Positions 8,217 through 18,941 of a DNA stretch of 64,000 bases are shown piece by piece. The stretch spans positions 952,501 to 1,016,500 of the forward strand of contig NZ_CP080623.1 of assembly GCF_019599045.1 (NCBI RefSeq), read 5' to 3'. A program made the position numbers and the translations under genes. How positions within the stretch are numbered: the first letter of the stretch is position 1; every line of letters begins with the position of its first letter. The notes beneath the pieces were generated by a model. That model worked only from the letters and a program-made list of their open reading frames with translations, did no database searches and was not told the origin of the DNA. This stretch comes from Roseovarius sp. SCSIO 43702. GTDB taxonomy: Bacteria; Pseudomonadota; Alphaproteobacteria; Rhodobacterales; Rhodobacteraceae.

Positions 8217-8752
8217 GCGCGCATCCCCAGGCTCTCGGCGTCGCCGGGCCGTATCTTGCGCACTCCGAAGAGCGCCGAGGACAGGAACACGACGAGCGGA
8301 TAGACCGCGACCGTGAGGGCAAGTTGCATGAGGCTGAGCCCGAGCGGCGCCTGCGGCACGAAGAGAATGGCCAGGACGATGCGGAACAGAAGCCAGATCG
8401 CCGCCATGGTGGTCGCCACGCTCAGCCATTCGGGCAGGAACCCCATGTCGCGCAAGCCCGGCTCGCGCGCCTTGAGCGCTTCGCATCCCATCACCACCAA
8501 CGCCGCCCAGAGGCCCGGCGGACGCTGGAAGAGAAGATCGGCCACGAGAAAGATCGCGGCCACCAGCAGCGGGGGCGCGTATTCCGGCCGGCGCAGCACC
8601 CAGGCGAAGGCGAGCGCCACCATCACGTCCGGCCCCGCCAGCCCGTCGGGCAGCGTGTCGAGCGGCAGCAGCCGCCAGAAGACCAGGAGCGCGCAGAACG
8701 CCGCGAAGACGGCGCGCATGAACCACAGGCGAAGGAGGCTGCGCTCAACCAT
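8213..8752 (-). CDS. mreD: Rod shape-determining protein MreD
   Basis: This is a small polytopic membrane protein of 179 residues with about five hydrophobic segments, located between mreC and mrdA exactly where mreD is expected. MreD connects the cytoskeletal protein MreB to the periplasmic elongation machinery. Sequence conservation in this family is low, so the call depends heavily on gene order, length and topology (for example LPDGLAGPDVMVALAFAWVLRRPEY). The start overlaps mreC by 8 bases and its stop overlaps mrdA by 4 bases. Confidence 0.88.
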   Translation of the reverse strand: MVERSLLRLWFMRAVFAAFCALLVFWRLLPLDTLPDGLAGPDVMVALAFAWVLRRPEYAPPLLVAAIFLVADLLFQRPPGLWAALVVMGCEALKAREPGLRDMGFLPEWLSVATTMAAIWLLFRIVLAILFVPQAPLGLSLMQLALTVAVYPLVVFLSSALFGVRKIRPGDAESLGMRA

Positions 8753-9683
8753 CGGCGACCTCCCCCTCTTCCGCGGCGGCCGGGGTCGGGACCGAGCCGG
8801 GCTCGGCCGGGCCGGGCACGGCGGGCCCCGGCGCGATCAGCTCACCGGGCGAGGTGATGCCGTCGCGGCCATAGTCGCGCAGGACGCGCAGGAATTCGAG
8901 CCGCTCGTAATCGGCGGCGAGCCGCAGCCGCAGCCGCCCGCCGGGATCGAGCGCCACCTGCCCGGCGAGAAGGCCGGCGGGGAAGATGCCGCCATCCCCC
9001 GACGTGACCACCCGGTCGCCGGGGCGCACCTGCGCCTTGTCCTCGAGGAAATCGATGGGCGGCGCCTGCGTGTTGTCGCCCACGATGAGCGCGCGCTGCC
9101 CCGAGGGCTGGATCGTGACCGGGATCCGCGACGAGGTGTCGGTCAGCAGGATCACCCGGCTCGTGTTCTCGCCCACCCCCGAGATCCGACCCACGAGGCC
9201 CAGCCCGTCCATCGCGGCCCAGCCGTCGACGATGCCGTCGCGCGCGCCGATGTTGAGAATGACGGACTGCCGGAAGGGCGAGCCGCTGTCGGCCATGACG
9301 ACGCCCGTGACATAGGTGAGCCGCGGGTCGAGGCGCACGTTGTTGAGGTCGAGCAGGCGCGCGTTCTCCTGCTCGAGCTGGAGCGCGGCCTCCTTCCAGG
9401 CCTTCATCTGTTGCAGCTCGCGGCGCAATTCCTGGTTCTGGCTGTAGATGCGCTGGTAGCTCTGGAAATCGCGGACGATGTTCACGAGCCCCGTGACCGG
9501 GGCCATGGCCCAGTCGAAATTCGGCACGACGCGGTCGACCACCTGCGCGCGGAATCGCTCGACCCGCGGGCTGTCGATCCGCCACAGCAGGAAGAGGCCG
9601 AGGAGGCAGACCACGAGGATACCCGTCAGCAGCCGCCGGAGCGGTCCGCGGTACTCGTCATTCTGCGATCTGTCGCGGGCCAA
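8745..9683 (-). CDS. mreC: Rod shape-determining protein MreC
   Basis: MreC is a bitopic protein that scaffolds the elongasome in the periplasm. The 312-residue product has one N-terminal membrane segment (LLTGILVVCLLGLFLLW, about residues 18-35), a heptad-like coiled coil (about 75-110, rich in Gln/Glu/Leu), and the double beta-barrel domain with typical SPFRQSVILNIGARDGI and VGRISGVGENTSRVILLTD stretches. The last 35 residues are Pro/Ala/Glu-rich and likely disordered. It is separated from mreB by 210 bases containing a strong hairpin, so mreB may be expressed at a higher level than the downstream genes. Confidence 0.95.
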   Translation of the reverse strand: MARDRSQNDEYRGPLRRLLTGILVVCLLGLFLLWRIDSPRVERFRAQVVDRVVPNFDWAMAPVTGLVNIVRDFQSYQRIYSQNQELRRELQQMKAWKEAALQLEQENARLLDLNNVRLDPRLTYVTGVVMADSGSPFRQSVILNIGARDGIVDGWAAMDGLGLVGRISGVGENTSRVILLTDTSSRIPVTIQPSGQRALIVGDNTQAPPIDFLEDKAQVRPGDRVVTSGDGGIFPAGLLAGQVALDPGGRLRLRLAADYERLEFLRVLRDYGRDGITSPGELIAPGPAVPGPAEPGSVPTPAAAEEGEVADG

Positions 9684-9799
9684 GTGCCTCGTCTCCTGTC
9701 ACGCGGGCGATGCCGTCATTCTGCGCGTCGGGCCGGTCCCGGTCAAACCCGCCGCGCGCGTCTCGCAAGGGGGCCCTTCGGGGCGCCGTCGCGCCATTC

Positions 9800-9863
9800 G
9801 GGTATTTGAGACCGGAAAGACGGCAGGGCCTTCGCTTTCGTCTCTTTCCGGTTTCAAATGCCC
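9800..9863. repeat. Long stem-loop between mreB and mreC
   Basis: Two arms of about 24 bases, GGGTATTTGAGACCGG at 9800 onward and its near-complement CCGGTTTCAAATGCCC ending at 9863, pair around a 16-base loop with very few mismatches. Situated 31 bases after the mreB stop, the structure could attenuate transcription into mreC or protect the mreB transcript. A related motif (GGATATTTGGAGCAAG) occurs at 45391, which suggests a dispersed family. Confidence 0.65.
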
Positions 9864-9893
9864 GGGGGGCCGAGCTTCGCCACACGCACCACG

Positions 9894-11138
<1,245 letters not shown>

Positions 11139-12503
11139 TCAGACCTGCGCGCGCAGATCCGCGACCGCCTCGGCATAGGCGCGGGTGATGGTGACGCGGT
11201 GCATGTGCTGTCCCTCGTGGACCATATGCCGCCCCGCGGACCAGACATCCGCGACCATCGCGTCGCGCCCGGCAAAGACGAACGTGTCGAGGATCGTGTC
11301 GCCCTCAATCCCGGCAAGATCGACATGCGAGGTGTCGAGCGCCAGGAGGTCGGCCCAGGCGCCGGTCTCGATCATGCCGGTGCCGCGTCCGGCGGCCTGC
11401 GCCCCGCCGCGCGCCACGCTCTCGAAAAGGCGCCGCCCGGTCGAGATGCCCGGTCGGGCCAGTGCCGCGCGGGTGTGATCGCGCAGGCGTTGCGAGGTGT
11501 CCAGAAGCCGCAGTTCCTCGTGCAGCGAGATGAGGATGTTGCTGTCCGAGCCGACCGAGATGCACCCGTCCGCCTCCATCCAGCGGACGCCGTCGAAGAT
11601 CCCGTCGCCCAGCGAGGCCTCGGTGATCGGGCAGAGCCCAGCCACCGCCCCGGTGCGGGCAAGGCCCATGGTTTCGTCCGGCGTCATCTGGGTGCAGTGA
11701 ATGAGGCACCAGCGCGGGTCGAGCTCGAGCTCGGACAGGGCCCAGGTCACCGGGCGCGCGCCCCAGGCGGCTTCGACCTCGTCGACCTCGGCCTGCTGTT
11801 CGGCGAGATGCATGTGAACGGGCCCCCCGGGCACCAGGTCCGCCGCCGCGCGGATCGCATCGGGGGCGACCGCACGCAGGGAATGGGGCGCCACGCCGAG
11901 CCTCGCGTCGGCGGGCAGGTGGCGCAGGGTCTCGCCCGTCTCCTCCACCAGCCGCGCGAAGCGGTCCGGGTCGTTGCCGAAGCGCCGCTGACCGGGGCCG
12001 AGCGCGCGGCGGTCGCATCCGCCGTACTGGTAGAGCACCGGCAGAAGCGTGAGGCCGATCCCCGAAACCGCCTGCGCCGCCGCGATCCGGTCGGCCATCT
12101 CCGAGAGCCGGTCATAGGGCGTGCCGTCGGGACGGTGGTGGAGATAGTGGAACTCGACATTCGTGGCGAAGCCGGCCTCGAGCATCTCCATCTGCACGAG
12201 CGCGGCGATCGCCTGCACCTGGTCGGGCGTGATCCGGTCGAGAAAGCGATACATGAGCTGCCGCCAGGTCCAGAAACTGTCGGTCGGATCGTCGCCGCGC
12301 GTTTCGGTCAGCCCCGCCATCGCGCGCTGGAAGGCGTGGCTGTGGCTGTTTGCGGGCGCGGGCAGAAGCACGCCGAGCCGCTGTCCCTCGGGCGCGGCGC
12401 CCGTGGCGAGACCCGCGATGCGGCCGTCCTCGCCGATCTCGAGCCGCACGTCCCTTGCCCAGCCTTCGGAGGTGAGGGCGCGTTCGGCCCAGAGAACGGT
12501 CAT
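11139..12503 (-). CDS. hutF: Formimidoylglutamate deiminase HutF
   Basis: HutF converts N-formimidoyl-L-glutamate to N-formyl-L-glutamate and ammonia in the five-step histidine degradation route. The 454-residue protein is an amidohydrolase-fold enzyme. Metal-site elements are visible: the HxH in APANSHSHAFQRAM, His in VHMHLAEQQAEVDEVE, His in LIHCTQMTPDE, and Asp in SVGSDSNILIS. The start MTVLWAERAL at 12503 fits the family; the in-frame upstream ATG reaches into the intergenic promoter. It is transcribed divergently from hutIHU across an 79-base gap carrying a palindrome. Confidence 0.94.
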   Translation of the reverse strand: MTVLWAERALTSEGWARDVRLEIGEDGRIAGLATGAAPEGQRLGVLLPAPANSHSHAFQRAMAGLTETRGDDPTDSFWTWRQLMYRFLDRITPDQVQAIAALVQMEMLEAGFATNVEFHYLHHRPDGTPYDRLSEMADRIAAAQAVSGIGLTLLPVLYQYGGCDRRALGPGQRRFGNDPDRFARLVEETGETLRHLPADARLGVAPHSLRAVAPDAIRAAADLVPGGPVHMHLAEQQAEVDEVEAAWGARPVTWALSELELDPRWCLIHCTQMTPDETMGLARTGAVAGLCPITEASLGDGIFDGVRWMEADGCISVGSDSNILISLHEELRLLDTSQRLRDHTRAALARPGISTGRRLFESVARGGAQAAGRGTGMIETGAWADLLALDTSHVDLAGIEGDTILDTFVFAGRDAMVADVWSAGRHMVHEGQHMHRVTITRAYAEAVADLRAQV

Positions 12504-12517
12504 GGCGGATGCCCCTC

Positions 12518-12546
12518 TTGACAAGTGATTATGTGCAGACATAAAG
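12518..12546 (+). promoter_or_regulatory. Candidate hutIHU promoter
   Basis: TTGACA at 12518-12523 and ATAAAG at 12541-12546 are separated by 17 bases. The -35 is a perfect consensus. It lies 37 bases upstream of the hutI start and overlaps the palindrome at 12529-12544, as expected for a repressed promoter. Confidence 0.6.
12529..12544. promoter_or_regulatory. Candidate HutC operator
   Basis: TTATGT, four bases, then ACATAA form a perfect inverted repeat between the divergent hutF and hutI genes, overlapping the spacer and -10 of the hutI promoter. HutC, a GntR-family repressor released by urocanate, is the usual regulator of hut genes. Its own gene is not in this window, so the assignment is inferred. 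Confidence 0.5.
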
Positions 12547-12582
12547 CAGATGCACAGGCATCACGCAAGGGGGGAAGCTGCC

Positions 12583-13773
12583 ATGCTGCTCACGCAGGCA
12601 ACGCTCGCGACGATGGAGGGCGAGGGCTATGGCCTCGTGCCCGACGGGGCCGTCGCAATGGAGGGCGAGCGTATCGCCTGGGCCGGTCCGTCGGCCGATC
12701 TGCCCGCCCGATTCGCCGCGATGGAGCGGCGCGAGATGGGCGGCCGTCTCGTCACACCCGCCTTCATAGACTGTCACACCCACATCGTCTCGGGCGGGGA
12801 TCGCGCGCGCGAATTCGAGATGCGGCTCGAAGGCGCCTCCTACGAGGAGGTCGCGCGCGCCGGTGGCGGCATCGTCTCGACCGTGCGCGCCACGCGCGAG
12901 GCGGACGAGGAGTCGCTCCTGGCGCAGGCGCTGCCGCGGGTCGATGCGCTTTTGGCCGAAGGCGTGGCGGTGCTCGAGATCAAGTCGGGCTACGGGCTCG
13001 ACACCGACACCGAACTGCGGATGCTGCGCGTCGCGCGCCGGATCGGTCAGGAACGGCCCGTGCGGGTGCTGACCACCTTCCTCGGGGCCCACGCGGTGCC
13101 GCCCGAATACGAGGGACGGCCCGACGCCTATATCGACGAGGTCTGCATCCCGGCGCTGCGCGCCGCCCAGGCCGAGGGGCTGGTCGACGCGGTTGACGGG
13201 TTCTGCGAGGGGATCGCGTTCCAGCCCGACCAGATCGCGCGCGTTTTCGACGTGGCGCGCGAGCTTGGCCTGCCGGTCAAGCTCCATGCCGAGCAGCTGA
13301 GCAATCTCGGTGGCGCGAAGCTTGCCGCGCGCTACGGCGCGCTGTCGGCGGATCATATCGAGTATCTCGACGAGGACGGGGTGGAGGCCATGGCCCGCGC
13401 CGGCACCACCGCCGTCATCCTGCCCGGCGCCTTCTACACCCTGCGCGAGACGCAGGCGCCACCCATCGAGAGCTTGCGCAGGCACGGCGTTCCCATGGCG
13501 CTCGCCACCGACGTCAATCCCGGCTCCTCGCCGCTGACCTCGCTGCTGCTGGCGATGAACATGGGATGCACCCTCTTCCGCATGACACCCGCCGAGGCGC
13601 TGGCCGGCGTGACGGTCAACGCGGCCCGCGCGCTGGGCCTTTCGGATACCGGGCGCATCGCCGAAGGCTGCCGCGCCGACCTTTCCGTCTGGAACGTGGC
13701 GCAGCCCGCCGAGCTGTCCTATCGCATCGGGTTCAACCCGCTTCACGCCCGCATTTACGGAGGTCGCGCATGA
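12583..13773 (+). CDS. hutI: Imidazolonepropionase HutI
   Basis: HutI hydrolyses 4-imidazolone-5-propanoate to N-formimidoylglutamate, the third step of histidine breakdown. The 396-residue protein has the amidohydrolase metal motifs: [13 protein letters not shown] near residue 65, [13 protein letters not shown] near 235, and [11 protein letters not shown] near 305. The ATG at 12583 is preceded by a strong purine-rich ribosome-binding site (AAGGGGGGAAG). The gene overlaps hutH by 4 bases (ATGA). Confidence 0.96.
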   Translation: MLLTQATLATMEGEGYGLVPDGAVAMEGERIAWAGPSADLPARFAAMERREMGGRLVTPAFIDCHTHIVSGGDRAREFEMRLEGASYEEVARAGGGIVSTVRATREADEESLLAQALPRVDALLAEGVAVLEIKSGYGLDTDTELRMLRVARRIGQERPVRVLTTFLGAHAVPPEYEGRPDAYIDEVCIPALRAAQAEGLVDAVDGFCEGIAFQPDQIARVFDVARELGLPVKLHAEQLSNLGGAKLAARYGALSADHIEYLDEDGVEAMARAGTTAVILPGAFYTLRETQAPPIESLRRHGVPMALATDVNPGSSPLTSLLLAMNMGCTLFRMTPAEALAGVTVNAARALGLSDTGRIAEGCRADLSVWNVAQPAELSYRIGFNPLHARIYGGRA

Positions 13774-15305
13774 CCCTCACGCTCACCCCCGGTGCCGTCA
13801 CGCTGGACGATCTCGCGCGGATCTACCGCGAGGATGCGCCGGTCACGCTCGACCCTGCCTGTCGCCCGGATGTCGAGGCGGCCGCCGACCGGATCGCGGC
13901 CGCGGCAGAAGGGGGCGAGGCGGTCTATGGCGTCAACACCGGCTTCGGCAAGCTCGCCTCGATGAAGATCGCGCCCGAGGATACCGCGACGCTGCAACGC
14001 AACCTCATCCTGTCGCATTGCTGCGGCGTGGGTGCACCCATTCCCGAGCGGATGACGCGGCTGATGATGGTGCTGAAGCTGCTGAGCTTCGGGCGGGGCG
14101 CGTCGGGCGTGCGCTGGGCCTATGTGGAGCTTCTGCAGGAGATGCTGGCGCGCGGCGTGACGCCCGTGGTTCCGGCGCAGGGGTCGGTCGGCGCATCGGG
14201 CGATCTCGCCCCGCTCGCGCACATGACCGCCGTTGTCATCGGCGAGGGCGAGGCGAGCTATGGCGGCGAGGTGCTGCCGGGGGCCGAAGCGCTCGACCGC
14301 GCCGGGCTTGCCCCCCTGCCGCTTGGTCCCAAGGAGGGGCTCGCCTTCATCAACGGCACGCAATTCTCGACCGCCTTCGCGCTGGCCGGCCTCTTCGAGG
14401 GCTGGCGCGCGGCGCAGAACGCGCTTGTCATCTCGGCCATGTCCACCGATGCGATCATGGGCTCAACCGCGCCGTTGCAGCCCGAGATCCACGCCCTGCG
14501 CGGCCACCGTGGCCAGATCGAGGCGGCGGACGCGATGCGCGCCATCCTCGACGGCTCGGTCATCCGCGAAAGCCACCGCGAGGGCGACGCGCGCGTGCAG
14601 GATCCCTATTGCATCCGCTGCCAGCCGCAGGTGACGGGCGCGGCGATGGACGTGCTCAGGCAGGCCGCGCGCACCCTCGAGATCGAGGCGAATGCCGCGA
14701 CCGACAATCCGCTCGTCCTGAAGGAGGCCGGTCTCATCGTGTCGGGCGGCAACTTCCACGCCGAGCCGGTGGGCTTCGCGGCCGACATGATCGCTCTGGC
14801 GCTCTCCGAGATCGGGGCCATCGCGCAGCGGCGTATCGCGCTCATGGTGGACCCGACGCTCTCGCACGATCTGCCGCCCTTCCTCACGCCCGAACCGGGG
14901 CTCAACTCGGGCTACATGATCGCCGAGGTGACGACCGCCGCGCTGATGAGCGAGAACAAGCACCTGGCCAATCCCTGCGTCACCGACAGCACGCCCACCT
15001 CCGCCAACCAGGAGGACCATGTGAGCATGGCCGCTCACGGTGCGCGGCGCCTCACGCGCATGACGCAGAACCTCAACCGCATCCTCGGCGTCGAGGCGCT
15101 TTGCGCCGCGCAGGGCATCGAGTTCCGCGCGCCGCTCGTCACCAGCGATCCGCTCGCCCGCGTGCTGGCGCGCCTGCGCGAGGCGGTGCCGACGCTCGAC
15201 GAGGACCGCTACCTCGCGCCCGACCTCGAGACCGCCGCGCGGCTCGTGGCCGAGGGCGCGCTCATCTCCGCCTGCGACATCGCGCTGCCCCTGCTCGACA
15301 AGTGA
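13770..15305 (+). CDS. hutH: Histidine ammonia-lyase HutH
   Basis: HutH deaminates L-histidine to trans-urocanate, the first step of the pathway. The 511-residue cytosolic enzyme contains the Ala142-Ser143-Gly144 triplet ([13 protein letters not shown]) that cyclises autocatalytically to the MIO electrophile. The substrate-binding [10 protein letters not shown] motif is near residue 53. The start at 13770 overlaps the hutI stop. A gap of 19 bases separates it from hutU, which is where hutG is often found in related clusters. Confidence 0.97.
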   Translation: MTLTLTPGAVTLDDLARIYREDAPVTLDPACRPDVEAAADRIAAAAEGGEAVYGVNTGFGKLASMKIAPEDTATLQRNLILSHCCGVGAPIPERMTRLMMVLKLLSFGRGASGVRWAYVELLQEMLARGVTPVVPAQGSVGASGDLAPLAHMTAVVIGEGEASYGGEVLPGAEALDRAGLAPLPLGPKEGLAFINGTQFSTAFALAGLFEGWRAAQNALVISAMSTDAIMGSTAPLQPEIHALRGHRGQIEAADAMRAILDGSVIRESHREGDARVQDPYCIRCQPQVTGAAMDVLRQAARTLEIEANAATDNPLVLKEAGLIVSGGNFHAEPVGFAADMIALALSEIGAIAQRRIALMVDPTLSHDLPPFLTPEPGLNSGYMIAEVTTAALMSENKHLANPCVTDSTPTSANQEDHVSMAAHGARRLTRMTQNLNRILGVEALCAAQGIEFRAPLVTSDPLARVLARLREAVPTLDEDRYLAPDLETAARLVAEGALISACDIALPLLDK

Positions 15306-15324
15306 CCCCGAAAGGACCCCCCAC

Positions 15325-16998
15325 ATGACCAACCCCCGCAAGAACACCCGCGACGTCTATCCGCCGACCGGCCCCGAGATCACCGCGAAGAGCTGGCAGA
15401 CCGAGGCGGCGATGCGGATGCTGATGAACAACCTGCATCCGGACGTGGCCGAGAACCCGCACGAGCTTGTCGTCTATGGCGGCATCGGCCGCGCGGCGCG
15501 GACATGGGACGATTTCGACCGCATCGTCGCGGGGTTGAAGGACCTGGAAGCCGACGAGACGCTGCTCGTGCAGTCGGGCAAGCCGATCGCGATCGTGCGC
15601 ACCCATGCCGACGCGCCGCGCGTTCTCATCGCCAACTCGAACATCGTGCCGCACTGGGCCACCTGGGACCATTTCAACGAGCTCGATAAGAAGGGCCTCA
15701 TGATGTATGGCCAGATGACCGCCGGGTCATGGATCTACATCGGCACGCAGGGCATCGTTCAGGGCACCTACGAGACCTTCGCCGAAGCGGGCCGCCAGCA
15801 TTACGGCGGCGACCTGACCGGCAAGTGGATCCTGACCGGGGGTCTTGGCGGCATGGGCGGCGCGCAGCCCCTCGCGGCGGTCTTCGCCGGCGCCTGCTGC
15901 CTCGCGGTCGAGTGCAACCCCGACAGCATCGCCTTCCGCCTGCGCACCGGCTATCTCGACGAGAAGGCCGAGACGCTCGACGAGGCGCTCGAGATGATCG
16001 AGCGCTGGACCAAGGCGGGCGAGGCGAAATCCGTGGGCCTTCTGGGCAACGCCGCCGACATCTTCCCCGAGATCCACGCGCGCGGCGTGCGCCCCGACAT
16101 CGTGACCGACCAGACCTCGGCGCATGACCCGGTGAACGGCTACCTCCCCCAGGGCTGGACCATGGGCCAGTGGCGCGAGAAGCGCGAGAGCGATCCCAAG
16201 GCGGTCGAGAAGGCGGCGCGCGCCTCGATGAAGGTGCATGTGAAGGCGATGGTCGACTTCTGGAACGACGGCGTGCCGACGCTCGACTACGGCAACAACA
16301 TCCGGCAGGTCGCGCAGGACGAGGGGCTCGAGAACGCCTTTGCCTTCCCCGGTTTCGTGCCCGCCTATATCCGCCCGCTCTTCTGCCGCGGCATCGGGCC
16401 GTTCCGCTGGGTGGCGCTGTCGGGCGATCCCGAGGATATCTACAAGACCGACGCCAAGATGAAGGAGCTTTTCCCCGAGAACGAGCACCTGCATCGCTGG
16501 CTCGACATGGCGCAGGAGCGGATCTCGTTCCAGGGTCTGCCCGCGCGCATCTGCTGGATCGGCCTCGGCGACCGACACCGCGCCGGCCTCGCCTTCAACG
16601 AGATGGTGGCCAATGGCGAGCTGAAGGCGCCGGTGGTGATCGGGCGCGATCACCTCGACAGCGGCTCGGTCGCCTCGCCCAACCGCGAGACGGAGGCGAT
16701 GAAGGACGGCTCGGACGCGGTGAGCGACTGGCCCCTGCTCAACGCCCTGGTGAACACGGCGTCGGGGGCGACATGGGTGTCGCTCCACCACGGCGGCGGG
16801 GTCGGCATGGGCTTCTCGCAACATGCGGGTGTCGTGATCTGTGCAGACGGCACGCCCGAGGCCGCGAAACGGCTCGAGCGGGTCTTGTGGAACGATCCCG
16901 CCTCGGGCGTGTGGCGGCATGCGGATGCGGGCTACGAGGACGCCATCGCCTGCGCCAGGGAACACGGGCTGCGGCTGCCGGGGATCCTCGGGAACTGA
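15325..16998 (+). CDS. hutU: Urocanate hydratase HutU
   Basis: HutU adds water to urocanate to form 4-imidazolone-5-propanoate, using tightly bound NAD+ as an electrophile. The length of 557 residues is standard. The NAD-binding glycine cluster [15 protein letters not shown] is seen near residue 175, and the C-terminal [22 protein letters not shown] motif is well conserved. It is the last gene of the hut operon and is followed by a strong GC-rich terminator. Confidence 0.97.
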   Translation: MTNPRKNTRDVYPPTGPEITAKSWQTEAAMRMLMNNLHPDVAENPHELVVYGGIGRAARTWDDFDRIVAGLKDLEADETLLVQSGKPIAIVRTHADAPRVLIANSNIVPHWATWDHFNELDKKGLMMYGQMTAGSWIYIGTQGIVQGTYETFAEAGRQHYGGDLTGKWILTGGLGGMGGAQPLAAVFAGACCLAVECNPDSIAFRLRTGYLDEKAETLDEALEMIERWTKAGEAKSVGLLGNAADIFPEIHARGVRPDIVTDQTSAHDPVNGYLPQGWTMGQWREKRESDPKAVEKAARASMKVHVKAMVDFWNDGVPTLDYGNNIRQVAQDEGLENAFAFPGFVPAYIRPLFCRGIGPFRWVALSGDPEDIYKTDAKMKELFPENEHLHRWLDMAQERISFQGLPARICWIGLGDRHRAGLAFNEMVANGELKAPVVIGRDHLDSGSVASPNRETEAMKDGSDAVSDWPLLNALVNTASGATWVSLHHGGGVGMGFSQHAGVVICADGTPEAAKRLERVLWNDPASGVWRHADAGYEDAIACAREHGLRLPGILGN

Positions 16999-17043
16999 CG
17001 GCAGCTTGCCGGCTTCGCGGCGAACCGCGCCTTCGTGGCTGTC

Positions 17044-17076
17044 GCGCCCGTCCGTCACGCGGGCGGGCGCTTCTTC
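17044..17076 (+). terminator. Terminator of hutIHU
   Basis: A 12-base-pair GC-rich stem (GCGCCCGTCCGT paired with GCGGGCGGGCGC, one G-T pair) with a 3-base loop is followed by TTCTTC. It lies 46 bases after the hutU stop. Confidence 0.75.
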
Positions 17077-17145
17077 TATCGGTGGTCGACGGGGACACGC
17101 CGGCCACCGAGCGTTGCGTTAACCTCGGGGGGCACCGCACGGTCG

Positions 17146-17191
17146 CACCGACGTGATACCGACGTGGATACCGACATGGATACCGACGTCC
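17146..17191. repeat. 12-base tandem repeat
   Basis: Three adjacent units, ATACCGACGTGG, ATACCGACATGG and ATACCGACGTCC (17156-17191), follow a partial unit CACCGACGTG. The array lies between the convergent hutU and sit permease genes, within a 216-base gap that otherwise holds only the hut terminator. Confidence 0.75.
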
Positions 17192-17214
17192 CGATCCGGC
17201 CCCATCCCCAATGA

Positions 17215-18066
17215 TTAAAAGGCCGAATCGGTGCCCACCCGCCGCGACGCCGCGCGCGTCTGTGCCATGCGCCGCACGAAGGCCAGGATGAAGAGGCCGG
17301 TGAGGATCAGCACGATGGTCGCCGCCGGTGACGCGTCGAGAAAGAAGGACGCATAGACCCCCGCCAGCATCGACAGCAGGCACACCACCACCGACACCAC
17401 GAGCATCCGGCCGAAGCTCCGCACCGCAAGGAACGCGATCGCCCCCGGCGTCACCAGCAGCGCCACCGCGAGGATGAGCCCCGTCGCCGTCAGCGTGGCC
17501 ACGATGCAAAGCGACAGCGCCGAGAGAAGCGCGTAGTGCAGGAAGGTGGCGGGCAGGCCGCTGGCCCGTGCCTGCGCGGGGTCGAAGGCGTGCAGCAGAA
17601 GATCCTTCCATTTCAGCAGGATGAAGGCCGTCACGCCCGCCGAGATGAGCCCCGCGGTCCAGAGGTCCGCGCGGCCCACGCCCAGCATGTTGCCGAATAG
17701 CACATGGTCGAGATGTTCGTTCGTGGTGATCGACGTGTAGAGAACGAGCCCCACGGCGAACATTCCCGAGAACACCACGCCCATCACCGTGTCCTGCTTG
17801 ATCCGGCTGTTATGCGACAGATACCCGGTCAGGAGCGCACAGGTCATCCCCGCCCCGAAGGCCCCGACGATGAGCGGGATGCCCGTCATCCACGCCAGCA
17901 CCACGCCGGGCAGCACCGCGTGGCTGACCGCGTCACCCATCAGCGCCCAGCCCTTCATCACCATGTAGCACGACAGAAGCGCGGTCGGCGGCGCCACCAG
18001 AAGCGCGATCAGTAAGGCGTTCTGCATGAAGGGAAACTGGAAGGGCTGAAGCAGTGTCTCGAGCAT
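17215..18066 (-). CDS. Metal ABC transporter permease (SitD-like)
   Basis: This 283-residue inner-membrane permease belongs to the ABC-3 (ZnuB/MntB/SitCD) family. About eight hydrophobic helices are visible, with family motifs such as GWALMGDAVSHAVLPGVVLA early on and ATGLILAVALLVTPGAIAFL late. It starts at 18066 and shares one base with the stop of the other permease gene (TGATG). Two non-identical permeases next to each other imply a SitC/SitD heterodimer. The metal is inferred to be Mn(II) or Fe(II) from the binding-protein ligands. Confidence 0.88.
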   Translation of the reverse strand: MLETLLQPFQFPFMQNALLIALLVAPPTALLSCYMVMKGWALMGDAVSHAVLPGVVLAWMTGIPLIVGAFGAGMTCALLTGYLSHNSRIKQDTVMGVVFSGMFAVGLVLYTSITTNEHLDHVLFGNMLGVGRADLWTAGLISAGVTAFILLKWKDLLLHAFDPAQARASGLPATFLHYALLSALSLCIVATLTATGLILAVALLVTPGAIAFLAVRSFGRMLVVSVVVCLLSMLAGVYASFFLDASPAATIVLILTGLFILAFVRRMAQTRAASRRVGTDSAF

Positions 18067-18941
18067 CACGGCGCCGCCTCTTCCGGTGTGGCCCTCAAGG
18101 CGCGCGCGGCCTTCCGGCGCGCGGCCAAAAGCCCGTGTTTCGGAGCGAAGACGAAGGCACAAAGGAAAATTAACGTTTGCAGGCACACGATGATCGCGCC
18201 CGTGGCCCCGTCGAGGAAGAAGCTCATGTATGCACCCGCGAAGCTCGTCACGGTCCCGATCAGGACCGAAACCATGATGAGGCGCGGAAACCGGTCGCAG
18301 AGAAGATATGCCGTCGCCCCCGGCGTCACCACCATCGCGATGACGAGGAATGCGCCCACCGTCATCATCGCCGCCACGATGGCCGCCGAGAGGAGCGCGA
18401 AGAACACGACCCGCAGGAGATCGGGGCGCAGACCGATGGAACGCGCGTGGTTCTCGTCGAAGAACGTGACCATGAGGTCCTTCCACTTGGCCAGCAGGAT
18501 CACCAGCGACACGATCCCGATCAGCGCGAGCTGGAGCGTGTCGCCGGGGGTGATGGCCAATATGTTGCCCATGATGATCGTCTGGACCGAGACCGAGACG
18601 GGGCTGACCGAAACCATGAAGAGGCCGAGGCCGAAGAAGCCGGTGAAGATGATCCCGATGATGACGTCGATCTTGAGGCCCGAGCGGGTCGAGAGGAAGA
18701 GCATCGCGCCCGCCGCGAGCCCGCCCGCGATGAACGCGCCCAGCGCGAAGGGCAGGCCCAGCATGTAGGCCCCCGCCACCCCCGGCACCACCGAGTGCGA
18801 AAGCGCGTCGCCGATGAGCGACCAGCCCTTGAGCATGAGATAGGCCGACAGGAACGCACAGACCCCGCCCACGAGGGCCGAGACCCACATGGCGTTGAAC
18901 ATGTAGCCGTAGGTGAAGGGCTGGAGCAGGGTCTCGATCAC
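18066..18941 (-). CDS. Metal ABC transporter permease (SitC-like)
   Basis: This 291-residue ABC-3 family permease is the partner of the downstream SitD-like protein. It has the same helix pattern and the motif [20 protein letters not shown] near residue 39, with [21 protein letters not shown] in the third quarter. The C-terminal tail is basic ([16 protein letters not shown]). The ATG at 18941 overlaps the ATPase gene by 4 bases, so all four genes of the transporter are translationally linked. Confidence 0.88.
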   Translation of the reverse strand: MIETLLQPFTYGYMFNAMWVSALVGGVCAFLSAYLMLKGWSLIGDALSHSVVPGVAGAYMLGLPFALGAFIAGGLAAGAMLFLSTRSGLKIDVIIGIIFTGFFGLGLFMVSVSPVSVSVQTIIMGNILAITPGDTLQLALIGIVSLVILLAKWKDLMVTFFDENHARSIGLRPDLLRVVFFALLSAAIVAAMMTVGAFLVIAMVVTPGATAYLLCDRFPRLIMVSVLIGTVTSFAGAYMSFFLDGATGAIIVCLQTLIFLCAFVFAPKHGLLAARRKAARALRATPEEAAP

